64,000 bases of DNA from contig OY987266.1 in the NCBI GenBank assembly GCA_963920665.1, positions 20,262,248 to 20,326,247 of the forward strand. Reading direction: 5' to 3'. The notes under the pieces were generated by a model that saw only the letters and a program-made list of their open reading frames with translations, made no database searches and was not told the DNA's origin. The position numbers and the translations under genes are program-made. The DNA is from Straminergon stramineum. Taxonomy: Eukaryota > Streptophyta > Bryopsida > Hypnales > Calliergonaceae. This document shows, in pieces, positions 21,843 to 34,483 of this stretch. Every line of letters begins with the position of its first letter. Position 1 is the stretch's first letter.

Positions 21843-22038
21843 TGTTAGAGTGGAATAAGTATGCATAATAGTTTTATATTAATTAATAAAAGAGTTTGTG
21901 ACAGCCTTCTTATGGGAGGAGAGAACACTACTACTATAATGTAACGGTGTCTGTAATAGGCATGACTGTTGAGTAACGTAATGGTGTCTGTAACATGCAT
22001 GACTGTTGAGTCTTAGTTATAGTCTAAATGCACTAACA
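21843..22038 (-). repeat. 5' LTR of Copia element
   Basis: 196 bp, same ends and same internal duplication as the 3' LTR. About 10 differences from it; eight are transitions. Confidence 0.95.
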
Positions 22039-23200
22039 AATTTTTCCAATCATTCACACCAAAGATGGTCGGTATCAACCTTCAATCAATTGCATTACCT
22101 TCAATGTGATCTATCATTGACTAAACATCAGTGACAGGAGACTCTTGGCTTCTAAACTTGAATGCAGATGATCATGTAAGAGAACATCCACGGAAAAATG
22201 TTACAAAAATTAGCAATTATGTGCTTGAACATGGTTGTCTGGAACCAAATAATCATGAATTCCTCATTTTCTTCCTAGACCACTTAATGTTCATTTGATA
22301 TTTTACAAGGTATTGAATACCTTAACCCTTCAATGATGTTGAGGACATTTTTTGTATGTAGGACAAAAGTGTAATTGTTCATGGTTGGAATTTTGTGCAA
22401 AAAGGAGAGATCTTGCATAGTAGTTTGACCTCCAATGAGTACTTTTGATTTTTTTGAAGTAGATGATGTCACATAGTTAAAAGGCAAGTTGTAAATTAAG
22501 TGAATTATGTTGTCATTGAAGTGAACGTTTAATTTAATCTAAAATGATCAAAATATGTTGTATGGTCATTTTGACCCTTTTCACCTTAGTGGCATAACCT
22601 AAGACGATTCAAATATGTCTTGGGTTTAATATGTTTAGGAATCAATTTAAGATAAATCCAAAACATTAGAGCAATAAGCATTTTGACACTCCATGACCTC
22701 CAAGTGCTTCAATTCAATGGCTTTGTATCAAAGACTTCCTTTTTGTGCACATTGTACACAAAGAGAAATTGTACTTCAGTGATCATTTTGAAATGAATTC
22801 CCCTGGAATGAAGAACATATAAATTGGCTCTAACATTCTAATCTTTCTATCCAAATGTGATATTCTTGTGTTTTCTGTGTTTTCTTTTCTAAAGTGATCC
22901 ATAACATGTATAGGTTATGATTGAACAATTATAATTTAAAAAAAATTAATAAGCTTATCAAAGCTTTGACTTTTTGTCATGATTAGAACAATTTCCAAGA
23001 AGCTCAACATGGCATTAGGAATTGTGTAATGAAACGGGCTTGAAAACTATTCTGAGGAACTACATCTAGGATGCGATGAGAGATCCAACGGCTCAAATTT
23101 GGACATTCTACTCTTTCATACAATTCTCGACTTTGGAGCATAAGCAAGTAACGTAGTGCACGCAGCGTGCGTTAACTTTGATCTCGTGCGTTTCTCACCA
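22039..23200. other. Conserved downstream tract, copy 1, after Copia
   Basis: Non-coding. Matches 40085-40390 plus 41921 onward in copy 2, and 62100-63260 in copy 3. It includes the intact empty site GTAAATTAAGTGAATT at about 22492-22507, which is occupied by a TTAA element in copy 2. Confidence 0.65.
22326..22476. mobile_element. Possible small TTAA-flanked insertion
   Basis: 151 bp between TTAA at 22322-22325 and 22477-22480, absent from the matching positions of copy 2 (about 40370) and copy 3 (about 62370). Terminal inversion is poor, so it may be a deletion derivative or another kind of insertion. Confidence 0.4.
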
Positions 23201-23690
23201 CTAGTCTGAAATGCGAAGAATCATAATCCGAAGCAGAAACGAACTGGAGCCCGTGTTGTCGGATGTTGGTCGCAGTCCTGTGGAACCTGTTCGTTTTCCT
23301 TTACACTAGATGAAGCAGTATCTGTCAGGTGTCGGTGCACCCAGGCCAGAGTACGTATAAATTCAAAGTTATTAACCTTGTGAATTTAGCCTAATGTAAA
23401 CAACTAAGATGTATTGTGGGCAGCATATACTGTAGCTGATTGAGAAATTTCTGAGGATGGAACCCCATGCTTCACAAAACCGGCCGTATCCTCTGCTATT
23501 AGTCGGCCATAGCAACTTACGCAAGCAGCTGTCTCCCTGTTTCCTCAAGCTCACTTTTTGCTACATTTCGGGCCATAGTGCACAAGACAAGAATCATGTT
23601 GGCTTTCTGCGAATTGAACCATGTTGTGGAAAGCATGAGGATCGATGCAAGGCTCGGATGAATTCAACGAGCAAATGATGCATGGCACCG
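23200..23690 (+). other. Promoter-like conserved module, copy 1
   Basis: Matches 63305-63810 closely. Its front part (TGTGGAACCTG, TTTACACTAGATGAAGCA) resembles the promoter block of the ankyrin genes. A 73-codon frame from ATG 23457 (MEPHASQNRPYPLLLVGH...) is shared for 64 codons with 63609, but all three differences in the shared part change the amino acid. It is therefore more likely leader or other non-coding transcript sequence. It may be the 5' end of a further, otherwise lost, gene copy. Confidence 0.35.
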
Positions 23691-23751
23691 TGTTATTACA
23701 TATTCCATAACGCAGAGATTTCCTCCCTGAGAACACCCCCATCAGAGAATA

Positions 23752-24054
23752 GGGGTAGTCACAGTTCCTCCACCATCAAAATTTTCCTTGGAGAATGAGA
23801 TGTAATAGGAACCAATGGGAAGCATTTGCGGGTGAAGGAAGTGTGACACCCCTTATTTGTTTAGACGATGAGATGTGGAGAATGAGATGTGGAGAATTGA
23901 TGGGAGCCAATGGGGAGCCATAGCGTAGTCCAAAGTAGAACATTCTTCCAAGAAAAATATTCCTTTTCACAACGCATGTGGATAGCCAACCGCTAATAGG
24001 CATGTCCCCATTCTCCACGGAAAATGTAGAGGATGGAGGAACTGTGACTACCCC
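23752..24054. mobile_element. MITE with TA duplication, ends GGGGTAGTCACAG
   Basis: 303 bp. Left GGGGTAGTCACAGTTCCTCC is exactly inverted on the right, and TA stands at both sides (23750-23751, 24055-24056). TA duplication suggests a Tc1/mariner-like origin; a PIF-type 3-bp reading was considered but the third base does not match. Confidence 0.8.
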
Positions 24055-24056
24055 TA

Positions 24057-25922
24057 ATGAAAATATCTCCTGTAGAACTTGATGATCAAATTGCCATTAG
24101 AAGAGATTGAGTTTGTTTTTTTAAATTTAATAAAAATAAATAAATATTTATTTATTTATTTATTTTTAATTATTTTACATCCAAGCCCTAGCTGGTTCCC
24201 AACATGGGGAACCAACCTGAAACGGGCTTCCAAGGTAGCTCAATCTTGTCTAATGTCAAAATGCTGACTTTGATGCTTATGAAAGCATTCAAAAAGATAC
24301 CTTTGTGTGCACTACTCAGATGACTGTAACTTTTGATGGAGATGTATCCCGCTTAAGGTTGGTTTTTTTAGCAAATTTTTGCTAGAAAGCAATGAATTTT
24401 TTTTATACAAAATATTAAGCAAAATATTCTTGCTTTTCAGTGGATGAAATCTCTAATTTGCTATCACATCTTGGGACAATATCCATCATTTTGGATGAAT
24501 GCATATAATTTTGGATGAATAAATAAAACTTCATCCATAGATTTCAAGTTTCATCCATTTCCATGGATGGAAATAGCTTCAACCTTCTAATGATTATTGC
24601 TTTTGGCAATGCCTACAAGAAATGAAAAAAAATCCCTAATCCCACTTCAAAGAGTACGCAAGTTTGAAAGCAAAGAGTAGGAAGCCAATTTCATTGAAGT
24701 GGAATAGATATGATCTACAATCCTTGATTATTGCGCTCTAAACACAAACCTTGTAACACGAAACCTTTTGGAATTTTTGCACATTTTTACTTATGTCTTT
24801 GTACAAATATATTATTCACCTAAATTTCATCAAATTCATCAAACGGAGGTTATCTTTTAAAGATTCTAATATTATATTGGAAGAGTGAAAAGATACTTGG
24901 ACAAAGTATTACCTAAAGACACTTTACTCAACAATAAAATGATGGACTTTAGATTACTTAGGTGTTAAGTTCAGAAAAGAAAAGGAAGAGTAACCAAGGG
25001 TTCAAGAAAGATTAAGAACTAAGATTTTGGATGGTGTATTTGCCAACCCAACCTTTTGCTCGAAGCTACTCTACATTGCAAATGGAGTTGAATGCTCAAA
25101 TCAAAGGATTCAATTTGCAATATTGATTACCCTTCAATGCTCAAAAGTACATTAATGAATGATGATCAAAGTGCTTGAGGACAATGTTTTGTCTAAATTA
25201 ACTTCTCACTCATCTAATATAGTGCTTGAATCTTTAAAATTCAACCTTCTTTTATGACCAAATTGTTAAAATTGAGGTGAATTATATATTTATACTAAGA
25301 TATATACAAAATAAACATATAGTTTAGAATACTTGAGAAGGTGTTCATTACTATGGCACTCCCATTTTTAGGAGTTTTGTGCCATGATCCAATGTCCACA
25401 ACACCTAAAAGTGAAGGAAATGAATTGAATTCCTTTTGAGTTTTGAAATAATGTTTTGAAAGTTTTTCTTTTTGTTCTTTTTAAAAGAATGTAAAGGAAA
25501 TGAAATGAAGTTCCATTTAACTTTTAAAATGTTTTCCAAACAATTTTTTCTTATGAGACAATAGTCAAAAAGAAACTAAGTTTATCCCACTTTGATTCAT
25601 ATATTTTCCAAGGCTCTTGTGGAATGAGTTATGAATTTTTGAAGGTTAAATGGTATAAGGATGATGGGGAATTGCAAGTAACACTTGTAATATTTGTTGT
25701 GCTTTTTCTATTGTATAGGGAGTGCTTTTGGAATAATTTTTTTAAATCAAAAAGAATATTGGCAATTAGTATAACACTAAAATTAATACACTCCCTTTAA
25801 TTGAGGCCTAAAAAATATTCTAGAAATATTATGCACAAAATAGGAAAACTAATTTTTTTCAAATAGTAGATATTTTCATATTCAAAAAAATAGAACAATT
25901 TTTTTTTTAAATTAAAATTAAA
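24057..25922. other. AT-rich intergenic, no gene seen
   Basis: No ORF with family resemblance. About 25145-25290 is a short dispersed repeat matching 47822-47950 (landmark AATATAGTGCTTGAATCTTT). A partial F2-like terminus (GGGAATTGCAAGTAACACTT) is at about 25664. The rest holds nothing I can identify. Confidence 0.55.
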
Positions 25923-25928
25923 TATATT

Positions 25929-26633
25929 GGTAGTTGCAAGAAACACTTGCCATTTTGGCTCAAAATAGCCGCCTGAGTATTGGAATACCATGACTTTTGG
26001 AATAATTTTTTTTAAATGAATTAAAATATGGATTATTTGTAAAGCATTCAAAATATTTTGTCTATGAAAATTCAAGCCTAGAATAATTTATCTCTAAAAT
26101 TTATGCACAAAAATATAGTGATGAAAAATACAAGAAAATAGATCCTTTGAAATTTTATTTTTAGAAGATATTTTAAAATTTTAAAATTCCATTTTTCTTA
26201 ACTTGAAGATGCATCTTCTCAACCATTTTCATCTTTAGGAAACAAATTATGTTTTATGCACATGTGCAAAGGTAATGCACTTTGAGCACGTGTAGAAGGT
26301 ATACACTTCATTGTTTTAAAAAAATTTCTTTGTAGGCTTTAAGGACTTTAGTAGAAATCCTTATATCCCAATTTTGACCTTCAAATTTTCATTTTAAGGT
26401 TGGAGATAGCATTGAAACCCTCTAGAATGACTTAGGTAGACATCCACTTGGGGAAATTTTTTCATTCGTTTAATAATTGGAAAAAATTGGAAAAAATTAC
26501 CCAATGTCTACAACTACCACATGCACTTTTCTTTCAAATTTTATTGAAAAAAAAAATACAAGGCAAAAGTTATGAGCAAAAAAATGCATATCCAAGGCCA
26601 AGGGGATAGAAAAAAGTGTTTCTTATAACAACC
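25929..26633. mobile_element. F2-family TIR element, short form
   Basis: 705 bp. Left end GGTAGTTGCAAGAAACACTT, inverted right end GGTTGTTATAAGAAACACTT. Flanks TATATT (25923-25928) and TATATG (26634-26639) agree at five of six positions, the same 6-bp duplication length as the other family members. The interior (about 26270-26610) is homologous to 2560-2920 of the first element. Confidence 0.8.
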
Positions 26634-26639
26634 TATATG

Positions 26640-27589
26640 ACCATTATTTTCAAAATTGATTGAGTCAAATAACAATTTGTCATTTGACAATCTACAATCA
26701 AGAAAAAATTTGATGACAAAATGAAGGGATTGCTTTATTGACATTCATAATAATGAAGGATGGAAAGGTCGTTTTTATAATCAAATTCATGGTCCATCAT
26801 AAATCTTCAAAGGGTATGGGATAATTTGAAGATGAGAGCTTGACCGCTCATTGTCAAATGTAGGAATTGTGTTCTAAGTAGAATTTCACGCCTCATTTTG
26901 GCATAGGGGAAATTAATTTTTCAAAAATGTTAGAACTTAGAACTAAGAAAAGTTGGGAAATCCAGCTAACTTTCATCTCAAAAAAACTTGTTTGTGATTT
27001 ACTACAATATAATGAAGTAGTCTAACACTATACCTTATAGTAAAATGCAACAAGATTTCATTCATAAATTTGGAGGGGCTTTTGCCATCGAAATGATCCA
27101 TTATGAGTGTTTTGGGAAAAACGTAGTCACTTTTTGGATGGAACTGTAGGATTAACCCTTAAACAATATTCTAAGTTTTGTTGTGGTCAAAATTCATTAT
27201 TTTTCTATATTCAAATACACCTTTTAAAATTTTTATATTTTTCTCATGTAGAAATATATATCCAATATTTAACTTCCTTATTTTATAATTAAATACATTA
27301 AAATGAAATTTATATGATTTATTTGAGTAATCTCTTTATAAAAATCATGGTGTAATTGGTGTACTCCTTGAGCTTTCACCAAGAGTTATTTGATAGAAAA
27401 GTTCAAAAGTGGTGTATTTTAAGCATTTAATATGCAACCTTCAAAGTATTATAAAACTTACAATTTGAACAATTTTAAAATAAATTAGAAAAGAAGAAAT
27501 CTTAGATGATTGGAACAATATTTTTTAGTCAAGGTTCAAGACATTTAAAACCAAGAACTATGTAAAATTTGGGTTTGATCCTAAAAAGA
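26640..27589. other. AT-rich intergenic, no gene seen
   Basis: Nothing identifiable; short open frames only, of low complexity. Confidence 0.5.
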
Positions 27590-29335
27590 TGGCCCTCAAG
27601 AAACATTTCACACAATCGTTTTCTTATTTACACACAAAATACCTTTGATGTTGATTATTTTTTGCACATACGATAACATCAGGAATCAAATTGTAGACCT
27701 CATAGGCCCAACCAAGAGGATAAGCACAAGCATTTCTAGCTATCCCTTAGGGATAGTTTAAGGACATTTTGGTCTCCTTGATGAGGACTTAAATTCAAAT
27801 CCCAACTATTAAGTTAAATTTGACTGATGACTTCTAAGTCGGAATTGGTTTAGCCATTTTTTGGACCAACCTTTGGGATTTATTTATTTTTATATATAGG
27901 GTCCATTTTGTAACTAGGGGGGCCTTTGAGGCACTATGACTAAAAGGGTCAAATCAAGCCAAGACAAAAATGGTAAAATGAAGTTAGGACAAAAATGGTG
28001 GCGTAAAGCCACCACAAAAATAAGGTTTGAAGTTTTGAAGTTGCACTACTAAAATGGAAGCCCCTATAGAATCCAATGTCTTTTCAATTGAGGGAGTTGA
28101 AAAGTTTTTTTGAAAGAACAAAAGGGAACCTTTGTGGTTGAATTGTAATTTTCAAAACATAGGCCATAAAAATTTGGATTGGAATAGTGATTGAAAAAAA
28201 TATGTGGATATGGAATCTAAAATATCTATATTGACAAATATAGAGTTCAATGCTAGCTATTGGTCAATATACACAAAGCTTGAAGACATTTGATATTTGA
28301 TAATTTGAAGGTTGAGTCTATAATTATTTTTTCAAACTTCATTTTGCAAGTACTTATGAATATGATTTTTTGTATTTATTTATTTACATGTCTTCTATTA
28401 GTTGTAAAAATCTCACATTCTTTCGAGAATTTTTTGAAATTATCAAAGATATTTAAAGAAAATAAAAATTCACATGAAATGCAATTAATACTAAAAAAAT
28501 TTGAAAATCTCTCTAGGTTTATAGTATAGTGTCAAACATCATGGTGCATTTTTTATTGTGTCATTCTAAAATTAGAAATTCAGCAATCCATTGTTGCAAA
28601 TTTATTTTTCTAAATTTTCTAGTTAGTATTTTTTTTAAATCTGTATTTTAAGAAGATTTATGAATGAATAAATGAAAAATCTCAATGAAAAATTGATTCC
28701 CAACTGAAATCTAATGCTTTCCAATATGAAAATTCCCATCACCAAAGTCTCACAATCCTAAATAGGGATCCAAAACCTTGAGTAGTCAAGCATCACTTAC
28801 AGTGAGGAGAGCAATAGGGCCCTAATTTGAACTTTAACCCCTATAGGACAAGGAGTAGTACATTTGGGATGGGGGTGGGGGGTGTTTAATCAAATATGAA
28901 AACTAAAACTGATTTTTTGGAACTTCAACTGTACCAAACTATAGTAAAGTATTTTAATAATGTCTGGAAAAAATTTCAGTCCATTTCAATGTGTGGATTG
29001 AAAGATGATAACATCTAAAGTTTGAAATAAAATAAAATTTCATCATTGCCCAACAGAGACAAGAGACTTTGGGTCCTCATGGAGAAAACGGTTTCCTCTA
29101 AACAAGATTGAGTCTCTTCACCATTCAATTTTATGTCTTCTAAGTGGTGAAGTCATGCAAAATTTTGGAAGCAAATTCAAGTTCTAAATATCTTGAAATC
29201 AATCTGCAGTACAAAGAGGTATAAAAATTTGGCAATACACTAGCCAATTTTTGAAGTCTTTTTTGTGCACAGAGGAAGTTTTTTTGATTGAAGAAATCCG
29301 AATGGAGAAAACATACATAACATTTTCAACAAGCA
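27590..29335. repeat. Dispersed repeat R (copy b), uninterrupted
   Basis: Second copy of the repeat at 1130-1811 plus 8516-9585. The junction TATACACAAAGCTTGAAGAC near 28273 is the empty site for the 6.7-kb F2 insertion. The sequence is AT-rich and non-coding. Confidence 0.78.
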
Positions 29336-29900
29336 CAAATTTACATAGGCTCCGTCAGGAGACGCTGACGCTACTTGATGTGGGAACGTCCGCGTCGGAG
29401 AACGTTGACATCGGGGAACGTAGGTGACAATATTCACTGTACACTTTGCATGTGTCGTCGATGCTCTTGCTTCGCGGCAGAGAAGCAAAAGCTTTGCGAA
29501 GATCATCCACTCAGTTGAAGCTCAACTAGCCCAAGTCCGCTGAGAATTTTTTAGAGCATATCTCACTGAGACATATTATCCATCAATGCAATTCATGGTT
29601 GCCACTATTTCTCCATTTGTGTGAAACTTTGTCTCAGGCTGTAATTGCTGTTTCATGAATTAGGTTTACGAGATGTTAGTTCAGTCGAAGAGAGGACAAT
29701 GCATGAACGTCCCGCAAGGCCGGCTGCAACTCTGTAAAGATTTGGAAAATGCTACATTGAGATGTCGCATTCAGGTGGTTTCCAGATTGAATGTTAATCT
29801 GTTGTCCGTGATTTGTGTGTTAGTGTTTGGATATTTCGAAGCCAAAAAATTGGGAACTTTTCCAAGTTGGTACTTCTAGATTCTCATGTTGGTTAGCATC
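29336..29900. other. Higher-GC stretch, unassigned
   Basis: GC content rises clearly against the flanks (for example GGAACGTCCGCGTCGGAG). A tract at about 29627-29705 is repeated in decayed form at 32444-32515. Open frames on both strands are short and unrecognised. It could be an exon remnant or a foreign insertion. Confidence 0.3.
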
Positions 29901-32900
29901 ATCAAGCTAGTCATCGAAGTTCTGTGTTGTGCACAATTGTATCACACTCTACAGCTTGAATTAGCAGAAGTGCAGATTAAAGAGAGTGTGCCTTTTGCAA
30001 ATTAAAGATTTTGCTCATTCTTATCATTTGGAGGACGTCAAGATGGTATACTTGTTCAAATCTTTGACTTGCCTCTTCCTAGATTCTATATTTTAGTTTT
30101 TGTATGGCAATAGGTTGAGATCAATGTGACTTGATGATGATCTCTCATTATTTCTCAATATGCTAGCAATTTCCTTAGATTTGATTTGAAGGTTGAGGTT
30201 GTTCGGCCAAGTTGCCTCTTAATTGCATTTTGGATTTTACTTATGTGATTGTTTAATGTATCGTAGGAAGTTGGTCACAAGTTTGGGGGAGGACAAAAAG
30301 AGTCAACTACAGATTCAGCCATTCAAGAGCAAGGAAGAGTTGTAGTCATCCTTAGGATGAAGCATCACTTATGAAAGAAGAGGTATTTCTACATGATTGA
30401 AATGTTGATGCTCTTGCTTTTAGATTTATTCTGATACTTGGAACGTTGATGCATGCTTTTATATAATATACTCATTGCTAACCAAAATCTTTGTTGGCTT
30501 ATTAGTTACAAAGTGTAAGCAATGAAGAATTTGGACATTAGAGGATGTGATACAAAGATCAGTACTTAATCCACAATGCATTGTGGTTAGTGATGGTTCC
30601 TATCCATGCTCAAACCATAAGAATACCTTCACTTGCATGTATGTGTTTTGAGTCATGGTTGTGGTTCCAATAGATTGAAATCTTCTATTACAAGGTTCAT
30701 TAAGATTGATGTGAATTTGTATTAAACTACAGAGAAGTTAAAGACTTTGGAGATGACAAGCTTGCATGCAAGCCTAGTCGATTGTTGCAATCTCTCTTCT
30801 TGGCATTCCTAGATTGTTTTAGATTCCCCTACAAGCATTAGAGAAAATTCCAGGACTCCAAAGGGTTGTTTTAGGGTTGTTCCCCTAGTTATGGGAAACT
30901 CAAAAAAAATATTAATTTTTTTTGCAAATTGTTGTTCTTTTTTTAGTCATTTGTGACATGGTAGTGTCCCAACCACATCAACAACCCACATGGCAGCACC
31001 TTTTTCCTATTGAACAAAGCTCCCAACCTTAGGAGCTTGAAGATAACTCACAACCCTTTGGAGGCTTCAATTCTCTTCTAATGGCTTGCATCAAAGATAT
31101 TTGAAGAAAGGGATTTAAAGTATTGGATGACTATAGATGAAGTTGCAAGATCAACAAGGGACATGCATGTCCAATCGTGTATTAAAAGTGGACAATGAAT
31201 TCAACACATTTGTCTTCAACAAATGATTTTGCTACCAAAACCCTTGCAGGGAATCCTTCTATAGAAAGGATCAAATGCTTGGATAGAACTAGGAGAAATT
31301 AATGAATAAGATTGTTTCACGGATATGTGGATCATACTAGTTCTCATTATGACATTATGTCTTGCTTGAAAATCACGTCTATATTTTTGTCAAGGATTTT
31401 TTGTTTGTTGACCTCTTTGTCCTTCTACTATGATATAAGCCCATAAAGTAGTTTTTCTTTCAAGAAATTCTTTGAGCCCCTTGTATATATGATTGGTGGA
31501 TGAGGGTTGTTATTATGTAAGCATAGGAGTATGAGCTCATGAGCCTATAATACTACACACCTATGTTATAGGTGTATATACTATAAAAACCATTTGTAAT
31601 TATAGGGTATATATGTTACAAATACCCATATTATAGGTGTTTATGATACATACACCTTCTATAGTGTGTGGTATTTATATTATAGGTACCTATAATGTAG
31701 ACTCAATGCTCACAAGATCGCAATTTTGGGCTCACATACTAGCACTGTTGATTGGTAAACCAAAATTTGTAGGATGTCTTAAGAGAGCAAAAGAAACTTT
31801 TGGAAAAAGTGGAACAGATGAAAGAGATGATGGGGTGATAATATGACACATGATGAGCCTTCTCCATGTTTCATAGATTGGTTGTTTTCCATTGCAAAAG
31901 AATTGTTGCAAGCTCTCTCCTAGACTATTGAATTTAGACAATGGTCTACATTCAATTGGTATACAACGTTGTTAGATGCAATCAGGCATATGAAATGAAG
32001 GCAAGTATAAATATGGTTGGGGTCCACACTTGCTCAACTTGTATTCAAAGTAGTGAGTAGCCTCTAATATTTTGATTTTGTATATTTCAGTTTCAGTCTT
32101 CATGTGAGGTGACTTATTGCATACCCAACCATTCAATCTTTGGGCATTTTGACTATGGTAGTTATAAATTTGTTAAAATTTTTATCGTATAATTGTTGTC
32201 TTCACTTACAATAGCAAATACTTATGCAGGTACGAGAACCCTTCACAACCTTCAAGTGTTGCTTGCCAAATTTGCACAAGGAGTAGCATTTCAAAGAAGT
32301 GCATCTATGTCAGGTTCCAAATTTGAAATGTACGTCGAGATTGGGACAATTGATGTTCTAGTTCCATTCCTATTATTACTTAGGTTTTTGTAGTAGCTTC
32401 ATTTTGGTTTGAGAAAAATCTACAACTCAAAGTGAGTGAACTTTGTGTCTTAGGCTTTGGTCTTTGATGAATTATGTTTATGAGATATGAATTCAATTAG
32501 AGAAAGAACAATGTTCAATACAATCCATTCAAAATCTACAACTTTTGCACACAAAATGACAATGACATGTACTTTTCCAATTTCACATTCACAAAAGATC
32601 CTCACAAAATGACAAGCTTCATATTAAAATCAACAAAATCAACACTTCAACTCAATTTTCTCAAGCTCACTTACAATCACTTCATTGTGTGCAATTATGT
32701 ATTGTGCACAACTTTTCCACCTCAATTACAAGTGCCTTCAAGTTAAATTGATGTGGATGTGCTTCATCCTTGAATTCTTTTTTTAATATCACCTTCAATT
32801 GGTAAGACTATAGATGCATTTTCTTACCACATTTTTGTTGATTGATCACATCAATTATATATTAATTTTTTAGCATCCATTTTTATAGCTCCAATGATGA

Positions 32901-32928
32901 AGGCTTTATGCACATTCCAATGGCAAGG
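29901..32928. other. Intergenic, no gene seen
   Basis: No recognised protein. About 31560-31700 has several imperfect palindromic copies of ACCTATRTTATAGGT. About 32190-32400 has an unrecognised 66-codon frame, and 32444-32515 repeats 29627-29705. The rest is AT-rich without identifiable content. Confidence 0.45.
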
Positions 32929-32932
32929 TTGA

Positions 32933-33741
32933 ACTCCTAAATGAATTTGACTATGTTTTTACCAAAAGTGCTCCCAAACTATCATTTCTAATTTCAAGTA
33001 CCAAAATTTTGAAAAATATCACTTTTGGACACATGTAATCATGGGATCTTGTAGTACATTGTTTGAGAAGATGTGGAGAAAATTTCAGAAATTTCCACCA
33101 TATAGATTGCAAGATATCAGCATTTGAATGGACATAAATCCTTTTTGGCCCTACAAAAAAAGGGGCAACTGCACTTCACAAGATCACATTTGTATGAAAA
33201 AATGTCCAAAATGGTGACGCTTCTTTGGATTCATTTTTCAAGGCAAGTTGGCTACATGCTTGAAATTTAGATCATTTGGATTTGTACAACATATAGGAAA
33301 AAAATAGTAAGTAGAAAGAAGTGGAGAAGGATTCAAAATATAAAATTGTTAAGAATTTAATTATGGAATTGAGAAATGTAAATCTCATTGGTTGTAATTA
33401 ATAGATATTCTGTTAAAATGGCGATATTCATACATGATTTTTCCATTTATTTTCTAAAACTAGTATAGATGTTAGACCGCACAATCTGAACCTCAAAGTG
33501 CCAAATTCGTGGAATACCACCGTTTTAATGAAATATCCATTAATGTTGTAATAAAAAATCTACATCTTATGATTTTTTTTTTTCCAAAAATATGGAAAAT
33601 TGAGTTAAATAAAAGACTTCAAAGTATATTTTAGAGTAGAGAATCCATAATTTCCCACAAATTAAAAATCCTCATATCTTTCATCTCATGAATCAAAATG
33701 GAATGATTCAAAGTTTTACACACACACACACACACACACAC

Positions 33742-33786
<45 letters not shown>

Positions 33787-34054
33787 TATACATCTAGAAA
33801 ACCAATTTAGAATTTTATTTTTTTTAAATTATTTTAAAAAAAATTGGGGATTGCTAACCAAGCAATGAGAATGACATATCATACAATAACTTTTGAACCA
33901 TGTAATCAAAAGTTATGAAAATTTTTAGGCCTCAAAACTACTCCTCAAACACATGTTGTGTGAAAATTTCAAAGAATAAGAATAAAAACTTTGTTTGTAG
34001 TGACCTACCCACAATCACTATGTTGCTAAAGAACACAGTTTGGGCATTTAGGGA
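32933..34054. mobile_element. TTAA-type element, with microsatellite
   Basis: Left flank TTGA (32929-32932) then ACTCCTAAATG; right end TTTAGGGA then TTAA (34055-34058). The body aligns over most of its length with the element at 40391-41920. Landmarks are TTGACTATGTTTT near the left end and AATCACTATGTTGC near the right. A CA/TA microsatellite expanded inside it. Confidence 0.72.
33718..33792. repeat. (CA)n-(TA)n microsatellite
   Basis: A CA run of about 11 units passes directly into a TA run of about 20 units, then CATATATACAT. A compound simple repeat within the TTAA element. Confidence 0.95.
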
Positions 34055-34373
34055 TTAATTATACATGGCCTAAACACTTCATATATAGATGCTCCTTGAT
34101 CCAAAATTTGACAAACCAATATTTCTTTTTACTTGATCAACTGCTTGGTACATAACTACTACATGAAAAACATCTTGTGAATATGATCATGAAAATACGT
34201 ATGAAACACTTATCAAAGTACATAGCTCCTATAAATTAATATACCTCAAACACATATGGCCATCCAACCAAAAAGTGGTGTATAAATGAAATGGGACTAC
34301 ACTATTTGATAGTCTATAGTGTTGCATGGATATAGTTATTTTCAATGTGTTAGAGATAAAGACTATTCATAAA

Positions 34374-34412
34374 TAATAATAATATTAATATTAATATTAA
34401 TATTAATAATAT
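34374..34412. repeat. AAT/ATT trinucleotide-like repeat
   Basis: AATAATAATAATATTAATAT and further ATTAAT units form a short low-complexity run just before segment copy 2. Confidence 0.85.
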
Positions 34413-34483
34413 TCTTCATATTAGATCCAATTTTCTTCAATATATGATTTTATAAGTGATTCTGTAGAGCCCACACGTCTTGT

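Larger units (their letters stand above)
16800..22038 (-). mobile_element. Ty1/copia LTR retrotransposon, complete but decayed
   Basis: 5,239 bp with two 196-bp LTRs, a tRNA-iMet-type primer binding site, gag, protease, integrase, RT and RNase H in Copia order, and a polypurine tract. LTRs differ at about 10 of 196 positions (about 95 % identity, mostly transitions), so the insertion is moderately old. Sister segments at 40080-40095 and about 62090 lack it. The target duplication is imperfect: ATTTT occurs one base outside each LTR end. The coding region has many in-frame stops, so the element cannot make a full polyprotein. Confidence 0.95.

Noticed and set aside
22326..22476. Firm assignment of this 151-bp insertion to the TTAA family
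   Set aside because: The TTAA flanks are present but terminal inversion is too weak.
23457..23678. Conserved 64-codon protein also at 63609
   Set aside because: The three differences in the shared part all change amino acids and the C-termini are unrelated, so protein-level constraint is not shown.
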